Shown piece by piece: positions 57,558 to 64,000 of a DNA stretch of 64,000 bases. Source of the stretch: Zymoseptoria tritici IPO323 (lineage: Eukaryota > Ascomycota > Dothideomycetes > Mycosphaerellales > Mycosphaerellaceae); contig NC_018212.1 in NCBI RefSeq assembly GCF_000219625.1, positions 868,001 through 932,000 on the forward strand. Direction: 5' to 3'. The position numbers and the translations under genes were made by a program. The notes under the pieces were generated by a model that saw only the letters and a program-made list of their open reading frames with translations, was not told the DNA's origin and made no database searches. The first letter of the stretch is position 1. Every line of letters begins with the position of its first letter.

Positions 57558-57688
57558 GGCGGTTCTTAGAATAAGGCAGGTTCGGCTTTTGGTGTCGGCT
57601 TTTGAATCTCTCGTACAGCCACCGGAATCGACCAGCTCCGACGCGCACGGACGATTTAAGGTGAACAATCGGCGTGTTCTGTCGCGAC
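57558..57688. repeat. Left terminal inverted repeat of the MULE
   Basis: It starts GGCGGTTCTTAGAAT. Over about 130 bp it matches the reverse complement of 61971-62089. The first 36 bases differ at one position, and a second block of about 33 bases (from ACCAGCTCCGACGCG) is identical. It is not visibly RIP-mutated. Confidence 0.9.
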
Positions 57689-58899
57689 ACGTCGCGACCT
57701 TCCGCTCTATAAGAGGAAAGTCCATATTTATAGTATACACGCTTTTAATAGTGTTGTTAGTGCAGTTACCTAACTATATAATTGTTTATACTATTTAATA
57801 AGCTAATAAGAAGCTCGTTTTTATGCCGGTAATCGCCCTTATTGCCCTTATGTTAGTGTCGTTAGTGTCGGTAGTGTTAGTATAATATCTACTACTCTTA
57901 CTCTTACCTTAATTGCCTTACCTTACTATCTATTATTGCTACCGCCGTCGCCGCTATATTATCTAGTTTAATCCTCTTGCTAGTATTATTGTTTACTGCT
58001 ACTAGAGCTAATAATTACTATAGTGCTTAAGAGCGCGGCACTATAATCTTCTGCTTAGCGTAATAACTACTAAGAGGTGTGCTTAGAGCGAGCGTAGCTA
58101 TAGTCGTAATATAAGGGCGTTTCGGAGGTAGTAGAATCTTCTACGAAGGATAAGAAGCTACTATCTCGGTAATAAGCTAGTTAATAGTCTTACGGTTAAA
58201 GGGCGCTATTACCTTCTACAACTACGTAAGCTAGTATTTAATAACTAAGTCCTTAAGGCTAGGTACTAAGTTAAGATACTCGTCGTCGTTAAGAGCATAG
58301 TATCGCTCGCGGACTACTTATGTTGCCTCCTTTATTATCGCCGTATGTCGACTAATACTAGTATCCTTATCTTCCTTATCTTTATTAACTAGCACGCGGC
58401 TACTTATATAATATACCTCCTAGCTATTCTCTTCCTACTCTTAAGTCTAGTAGTCGTAGTCCTTTGTAGTAAGGTTGTTATAAAGTAGGTAGTAGCTCTA
58501 AACGTAGCGGTAGATAAGGAGGTATTTAAGGTAAAAGGAGTAGGTGCATCGATTCGGTAGGTAGTTACTGTCCTTATTAGTTACTCTAACGAGAGCGTCC
58601 TATTTACTATAAGCTAGTTTATTAGCAATAAGGACTTAAACGGTGTAAGGAAACTTCCTAAGCTATATATGTCGTAAGGTAGTTAGATAGACCTTCGTAC
58701 GCGCCTTAGATTCCTTTACTGCCGCGCGCCGCTCCGCAGTATTAACTACATTATAAAGGTAGCTAGCAATGCTACGGAGCGAGAAGTAGTTTATATTCTA
58801 CTTAGTGTTAGGGCCGCTCTTAAGTAGTATATAGAAGTTCTTAAGGTTACTCGTCGTACGAATCTAAAGTAGAGTCTATAAGTAACAGCGATAGTAAAA

Positions 58900-59440
58900 G
58901 GCCTAGAGTTTACGGTTATTCTATATAGTCTACTAGATGTAGTTAACCTTCTACTCCGGTGCCTTTTAATAGTAGATAATTAGTAGTAGAGCGTAGTAAG
59001 TCTTCTATGCTAGCCTCCGTCTTACGCATCCTTATTACCTTTAAAAGGTAGCTAAGAGTCCTTAAGTACTTACGCCCTTTAAACTACTTTTAGAGAGTCT
59101 GCTCGTAATGCTAATAGCAGATAAGATAAGTAACTTCTTACTTACTATTAACGAGGCTACGGAACGCTATTTGTATAGCCCTTTACTTAGCTCCGGAATT
59201 ATCGGTTATTATGTATCTAGGCTCCTATAGCCTCTTGTTTCCTATTGTTATACACTAGCTCTTAATCTGCCTTATCGCCGCCGCAATTATCTCGCTATCC
59301 TCTCGCGCTAAGAGCTAGTATACGTAGGCTCGGTAGGTATTAGTGCTGTCGCGGATTATTAAGCTAAATAGCTTTTGCTCGAGGTAATTCGTCTTATAGG
59401 TCGAGTCGTAGATCGTAAAGTAGCCGTATTTCCGTAGTAA
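58900..59440 (-). pseudogene. RIP-decayed MULE transposase core
   Basis: Read on the minus strand, one frame interrupted only by TAG/TAA gives, in order, TIYDSTYKTNYLEQKLFSL (59362-59431), EDSEIIAAAIRQIKS, RYIITDNSGAK, then RKTEASIEDLLR near 59000-59035. This follows the MULE domain: a DxTYKTN catalytic strand, the acidic helix with the E(D)xE turn, the second Asp in the IITDxS strand, and the downstream C/H helix. The stops sit where TGG, CAG or CAA codons would be expected, as after RIP. The N- and C-terminal ends cannot be fixed. Confidence 0.8.
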
Positions 59441-59586
59441 TTAAAGGCCGCTAGGACGGACGAAAACAGTACAATTAGAGGTGCTACTATTCTCGTAGAT
59501 AATGCTAGTAATATGTTTAGATAGATAATTACCTATATGTACGATATTAGTATTAGTAAGAAGGTTTAAATTCTCGGAAGATTTTT

Positions 59587-59600
59587 CGCGCGCGTAACTA
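59587..59600. repeat. 14-bp target duplication, left copy (nested insertion)
   Basis: CGCGCGCGTAACTA, identical to 60417-60430 on the other side of the un-mutated island. Confidence 0.88.
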
Positions 59601-60416
59601 TTGTTTGTTTGTTTGTTTGTTCCATTTACGTCCTTTCGGAGTCCAAGACTATGTAGGACGGCCTTGCAAGCAAGGCAGTAGATCTATTTACAATCAAATT
59701 CTTTTAGTATTCTTTGACCTTAGGGGAAACCCCGTGCCTAAGGCAGGACCTGCAAGCAGAATCTGCCGAAGGACTTCAAAACAGCGCAAGACAAAGGAAA
59801 TCAAACGAGTGTCGTTGTCTGCAGCCGGGGCTGCAGAATTTTCGTTGTCTGCAGCCGGGGCTGCAGAATTTTCACGCCAAGCTTTTTGCAGAATTTTCAG
59901 CGGATCCTTCCGCTTCGCACGCACGCTGCAAATTCGAAATGCAGTGCAAAAGCAGTGCAAAAGCAGCTGTCCAACTCGCTGTCTTCTCTTGTCCTCAATA
60001 TGCCTTTGTGGAACTGTATGCCGCTTCCAAACGTATACAGCTACGCAGGTTAATCGCAGAGTTGTGGATTCCACCGAGTTCTAGCTCTTTAAAGTGCATG
60101 TATGCTTCCTTTCGAGGGCAACGACGTCTCTACCAGAGAAGGGACATGCGATTTCGATTCGGATTTCGAGGAGGTGCGCGTATAGGATAGAGTGGACTGC
60201 TTCTTCTCGTTCGTAACGTAGAGGGCTGTTCGTTCGAATCGTGCCGTTGTTCTGTTGTAGCTTGTATCTTCGAGGGGAGGCGTGCCTCCAGGTCGGTTGT
60301 TGTTGTAAGGGAAGAGGGATCGACGGCCTCTCCAATCCTCCGGAGGAAACTTGGCTCTGCGATAGTATCGCAGGTTCGTAGCCGGCACCGCGTACAGGTG
60401 TTCCTCGTCGCCGGCC
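59601..60416 (-). mobile_element. Nested 816-bp insertion, LINE-like, 5'-truncated
   Basis: An island of normal composition inside the RIP-mutated MULE, flanked by perfect 14-bp direct repeats. On the minus strand it ends with five tandem CAAA-type units (plus strand: TTGTTTGTTTG at 59601) and opens directly into a reading frame (to 60089, about 109 codons including PATNLRYYRRAKFPPEDW and RGRRSLFPYNN) with no start of its own. Variable-length target duplication, simple-repeat 3' tail and 5' truncation together are the marks of target-primed reverse transcription. The protein fragment is not recognised. It contains a 30-bp tandem duplication (59813-59872). It is not RIP-mutated, so it arrived after the MULE was mutated. 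Confidence 0.75.
59813..59872. repeat. 30-bp tandem duplication in the nested insertion
   Basis: Two identical 30-bp units, each containing GTCTGCAGCCGGGGCTGCAG, start at 59813 and 59843. Confidence 0.95.
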
Positions 60417-60430
60417 CGCGCGCGTAACTA
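60417..60430. repeat. 14-bp target duplication, right copy
   Basis: CGCGCGCGTAACTA, matching 59587-59600. Confidence 0.88.
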
Positions 60431-60639
60431 ATTATACGCGCAAAATCTAGCTTCCAGTATAAGAATTAGTTATACCTTTTGCTCGAATTCGAGCGTCGAT
60501 ATAGAATTCCTCTACGTAGCCCTTAGACTAGTATGTAAAATCTAGTCCGACTTTTTTTAAAATTCCGACCTTCTTAGATATACTAACATAAGGAAATAAG
60601 AAACAACAACTTATGTTTACGCTACTACTCTACTATATC

Positions 60640-61840
60640 CGCTACCTGTTTTAATACGCTAGTTTTGTTGCCCTAATACCGAGGATCCGGATTCTTCTTT
60701 TAAAAGCCTCTTACGGCGTTATAGACGCTCTAAATGTTTAATCGCGTACTACTAGCGTTTAAGAGCGTTTAGTAACTATCCGAAATCCCTAAACCTCCTC
60801 CGACGAGATTCGCCTTTACCTCCGCCGGCCGGTACCTACGCGCTACCTCTTTACTAGCAACCTTCGTTACGAAGCTATTTATCTTCTTCCTATCGATATG
60901 CGCGAGATCGTAGTTATAGAGGGGCGCGCCGGCGACGTAGTCCTTCGGAAAGAGGCGTTTAAGAGTCTAGCGTAACGGACGGACGAAGTAGGCGTCCTTC
61001 TTATTAGTCCGCTACTACGATGCGCCGTTAATACGTATATCTTCCTTATTAAGAGCTATGTCGTCTTCGATATACTTATAAAAGTAGGTAAACTTTATAG
61101 TACTAGGGCACTTCTCGCTATCGTAAGTCGAGCGGTCGCGCTACTTCTCTAGTAGTACGCCGTCCTTCTTCTTCGATACCGGTTTATAGCGCTTATAGCA
61201 ACGATATATAAACCGGAACATACGATATAGTCCGCATCTCGTCCTTAATGCCCTCGCGCTATCGCCCTTCTAGATATTGTCGATAAGAGGCTAATATATG
61301 TACATCTCTTAATGCGTTATCTGCTCTACGAGAGCATTAAAGAGCCTATATCGCTACTAAATAGCATCCGGTAGTAGTCGTAGTAACGCCTTACCGTCGC
61401 TATTAGTACTACTCTATCGTAAGGAGATAGTAGTAACGCTAATAGATATCCGCGTCTTCTTTATATGCGCCTTCTTATCCTTATTATTATTATTATTACT
61501 AAACAGCTCCTTCTTAGGGGCTAAGGTAGCCGCGCCTTCTATAACCTCGTTCTCTTACGATTTAAGCTAAGAGCAACGCTCTTAAATCTACTACTATAGC
61601 GCACTAATATCGCGTCTAACGAGCTCTACTAATACACCTTTAATAGGAATAACTCTAGCTCCTTTATCGTCCGATCTACCGACCTCGAATCTACTATCGA
61701 ATCTAGCTACATCGAGTAACGCGTCGTTAATAAGCTCTAGAGTCTTATATAAAGGATTATTAAGTATCTTAGCGTAGAAGACTTAAGGATTATTAAGAGC
61801 CTCTATAGCTACTCTACAACGAGGAAGGATAAGGTAAGTA
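60640..61840 (-). pseudogene. RIP-decayed open frame of the MULE, unknown
   Basis: On the minus strand a single frame can be followed for about 1.2 kb, broken only by TAG/TAA codons consistent with RIP. Readable pieces include AIEALNNP near the start, LVELVRRDISAL, ENEVIEGAATLAPKKELFS followed by an Asn run, and further on KFTYFYKYIEDDIALNKEDI and PLYNYDLAHIDRKKINSF. It lies upstream of the transposase core on the same strand. It could be the transposase N-terminal part or a second gene carried by the element. The family is not recognised. Confidence 0.55.
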
Positions 61841-61970
61841 GCGCACTAAGAACGGCGACAGCGAGGAGGGAATAAAGAGAATAATAAAAGAGTAGTAATT
61901 AAGGCGACAACAACACCTCAAAACGAGCAAATTGCGTGTGTATCGACAATATAACTACGGAGGATACGCA

Positions 61971-62089
61971 TCGCGACAGAAAACGACGTTTGTGCACCTT
62001 AAATCGTCCGTGCGCGTCGGAGCTGGTAAGATCCGGTAGCTGTGCAGGATTCTACCAAAAGCCGAACCTGCCTCATTCTAAGAACCGCC
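61971..62089. repeat. Right terminal inverted repeat of the MULE
   Basis: It ends ...ATTCTAAGAACCGCC at 62089. It is the inverted partner of 57558-57688. Confidence 0.9.
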
Positions 62090-62097
62090 GATAGTCG
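62090..62097. repeat. Right 8-bp target-site duplication of the MULE
   Basis: GATAGTCG, matching 57550-57557. Confidence 0.85.
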
Positions 62098-62449
62098 CCG
62101 CTGTGCTTCCGCGGAGAGACGTACCTTCTAGGATTACATCTCCGCTCTCCGGCGCAGACTATACACACCAAGCCACCGGAGTTCGACGCATTCGATGCAA
62201 TTCGAGCGGGATCCTGGAGGTATCGTGCGTCATAATCATGATATCGACCGCGGCGTGACCCCGGGCGAGATTGGAAAAGACGCACCGCTACAGTCGTCCC
62301 CGGAAGACCGTCGGGGCAAACACCGAGGACGTGACATAAAGTGGCCGGCATGCCCCTCAAGGACAAGGACCATTCCATTGCATTCGCTCAGCTCCTCCTT
62401 TGCAGCAACAAATCCACGCCACAAGCTTCCATTCCCAAGATCACCCAAC
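62098..62449. other. Upstream region of the defensin-like gene
   Basis: About 350 bp of unmutated DNA between the transposon and the peptide gene. It must contain the promoter. No specific site is claimed. Confidence 0.4.
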
Positions 62450-62712
62450 ATGAAGGTCTTCACCCTCCTCACCGCCGTCTGCATCGGCCTCTTCGCACCG
62501 ATGGTCGCAGTTCGTGAACTCTCTCTGTCCCGTTGAGATATCCGAAGACATTAACGAAAGCCTTCCTCCAGGGATGCGTCAACGACGAATGTTTCGACAA
62601 CTGCAGACTGTTCGGGAATGATGGCGGACAATGGTATGTTTTCCTCGATGACTCAAAACGAACCAAGTCTTGACGAAAATCCAGCCACGGCAATGTCTGC
62701 GACTGCTTTTAG
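62450..62712 (+). CDS. Defensin-like (CS-alpha-beta) secreted peptide
   Basis: Model: 62450-62509, 62572-62633, 62685-62712, 49 aa. Exon 1 encodes exactly a signal peptide (MKVFTLLTAVCIGLFAPMVA). Exons 2 and 3 encode a 29-residue mature peptide starting GCVNDECFDNC and ending CHGNVCDCF. The six cysteines are spaced C-x4-C-x3-C-x9-C-x4-C-x-C, which contains the CxxxC and CxC of the cysteine-stabilised alpha-beta fold. Fungal defensins such as plectasin share this layout. The second intron (51 bp, gtatgt donor) restores a cysteine codon across the splice; the first (62 bp) has a weaker gttcgt donor. No Kex2 propeptide is seen. The peptide is acidic rather than cationic, which is atypical of membrane-active defensins, so it may be an effector, inhibitor or signal. 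Confidence 0.72.
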
Positions 62713-63240
62713 AGACCGTGCTCTGGCTGGTGGAAATTGACATGTCCGCAGCCGGTCAAACACTCATGAGGACGGACGAAGAGATTCGCATCACAGGAAC
62801 ATGAATTGATGCGCATTGACAAGATGACCCACATCCTCGTGTGAGGGCATGGAGCCATTGGGTCTATGAAGGTCTGGACTCATGCGAACGAAAGGACAGC
62901 CTGTCTTGTGCATACAGAATCCATGGCGCCGGGAGATTCCATCCAATGTATACCCTAGCTTCGTATATCAACGGACGTCTTTGATCCGAGACGAAAACAG
63001 TTTCGAAGCAAGTTTGATTTTCATGCTTTGGCCCTCTGTAAGTTTGACTTGGCATGGGACAGGGTGGCTCGAGGAGGCGGCACGACCGTATTAAACTCAA
63101 ATGCAGCATAGCCCTCTCAAATGTTATATCGTTGGCTCTCGTCACATCGACCGCTCTGTATATACGCAGTGAGGAATGAAATTGTACTTCGGCGTGATCT
63201 GCCCGCAGTGGAAGTCTCCGGATGATCAGCAATGAAGTTG
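62713..63240. other. Downstream flank of the defensin-like gene
   Basis: No gene is supported. Composition is normal up to the abrupt change near 63240. Confidence 0.4.
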
Positions 63241-64000
63241 TTTTATTTTTTGGTAGGTGGCCGAAGGCCACCTTCCGGTAGAGGTGCTAACCCCTAGGAG
63301 CTGATTAGTAGAATCGAACTACCGTATACGGCCGCTCTACCGGATACTGCCTCCTAAGGCAGTTAATAAGCATTAGTTAGTGTGCTGTTATTTAGGGCAG
63401 CACAAGCCTTTATACCCTAAGAAAACTATTTCAAACTGTTACGTATATGCTACTTGTAAAGTGTCGTTTACCTAAGGGAACTACACTTTAAACTAAGTTA
63501 ATCTTAGTACTATTGCTAGGTCTTTAAGGCATATCGGGCTACGTAGGATTTTTACGTCCTTTGTAGTCTCGCCCTAGAGCTTCCTAAACATTTTAGTAGT
63601 ATATTATTTAACATTAGCGTTACCAGAAGTAGTATATACCCGATCCGCAAGGATATAACGTCTAAGAGTCGCCTTTAGGTATAAAGCAATTACTTCTAGT
63701 ACCTACAACTTAATAGTCTCGTTAAAGGAGTAGGATAAGTATACCTTCTAAAGGCACTAAACTATTACCTAACATAAGAGAAGCTATCGACGTTTATCTA
63801 GTCGCGACATAGGAGGACTAATAGCTATTAACGCTATTATTTTATTAAGCGTCGAGAATTTAAAGTACGGTTCCGAGGTAACTCGGCCCTATACTGCCTT
63901 TATCGTCGCCTATGCCTCCTTCGCTATAGAGCACTCTATCCAGATGTAGTTAATAGTAAAATCGCAGTTATCTACTAAGCAGTAACGCTACGGTTCTAGT
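63241..64000. mobile_element. RIP-mutated repeat, incomplete at window edge
   Basis: An AT-rich, CpA/TpG-poor block runs from about 63241 to the end. Near its left edge there are an 8-bp-arm hairpin (63255-63273, AGGTGGCC/GGCCACCT) and a 10-bp inverted pair (63274-63283 with 63335-63344, TCCGGTAGAG). Minus-strand frames near 63560-64000 can be followed between stops but no family is recognised. It may be a retrotransposon or DNA transposon relic; its far end is outside the window. Confidence 0.6.

Larger units (their letters stand above)
57558..62089 (-). mobile_element. Mutator-like DNA transposon (MULE), RIP-inactivated
   Basis: A complete element of 4532 bp (about 3.7 kb without a nested insertion), bounded by long inverted repeats and an 8-bp target duplication. 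The interior from about 57715 to 61915 is AT-rich, depleted in CpA and TpG and full of TpA, the pattern left by RIP. The minus strand carries remnants of a MULE transposase at 58900-59440 and another decayed frame at 60640-61840. No intact open frame remains, so the element is dead. The repeats at its ends are much less mutated than its interior. Confidence 0.9.

Noticed and set aside
62864..63271. 135-codon minus-strand frame near the right-hand repeat
   Set aside because: It runs across the border into RIP-mutated DNA and shows no motif.
63274..63344. tRNA-like 71-base segment with a TTCGATT loop and paired ends
   Set aside because: The B-box-like loop is too close to the A-box-like word and the stems do not fold into a cloverleaf; it lies in RIP-mutated repeat DNA and is better described as a hairpin.

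Overview
The window is nuclear DNA of a filamentous ascomycete (Pezizomycotina). Protein content and style suggest Dothideomycetes, perhaps the Mycosphaerellales/Capnodiales, but this placement is an inference. The evidence is short spliceosomal introns (mostly 49-65 bp, GT..AG, often with a CTAAC/CTAAT branch site), a mitochondrial and cytosolic eukaryotic gene set, and blocks of AT-rich, CpA/TpG-poor DNA that look like repeat-induced point mutation (RIP). All exon models were spliced by eye from frame continuity, splice sites and family signatures; no alignment or RNA data were available.

1-7 kb is accessory in character: a cytochrome P450, a DUF3328/UstYa-type oxidase, a perfect 45-bp inverted repeat, diverged direct repeats, and two small cysteine-containing gene candidates. 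7-13.7 kb holds eIF2B gamma, a GH16 glycosidase with a frame break, an unknown 127-aa protein, the mitochondrial pyruvate carrier MPC1 and a GPI-type CAP/PR-1 protein. 14-31 kb holds a protein with five Myb/SANT-like repeats, a zinc alcohol dehydrogenase, Pam17, the DED1 helicase, a ZW10 protein and a membrane protein broken by a 20-bp tandem duplication. 30.8-44.8 kb holds eIF3m, Rrs1, a very gene-poor 3.8 kb, an M16 metallopeptidase, the INO80 subunit Ies1 and a ubiquitin-fold-like small protein. 46-56.8 kb holds a small secreted protein, a six-exon P450, a PAQR/Izh receptor-like membrane protein, a proline-rich tail-anchored repeat protein, an HsbA-like surface protein, an ER cyclophilin and mitochondrial uS13.

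57.5-62.1 kb is a complete Mutator-like DNA transposon (MULE) with about 120-130 bp terminal inverted repeats and an 8-bp target duplication. Its interior is heavily RIP-mutated. Inside it sits a later, un-mutated 816-bp insertion with a 14-bp target duplication and a CAAA-repeat tail, as expected of a 5'-truncated LINE-type element. Just beyond lies a three-exon gene for a 49-aa secreted peptide with the six-cysteine spacing of a CS-alpha-beta defensin. A second RIP-mutated block begins near 63.24 kb and runs off the end.

The housekeeping genes form no operons. The points most worth a second look are the defensin-like peptide, the nested transposon history, a cyclophilin whose last intron may switch between an ER-luminal and a membrane-anchored form, and the P450/UstYa/short-peptide group at the left end.
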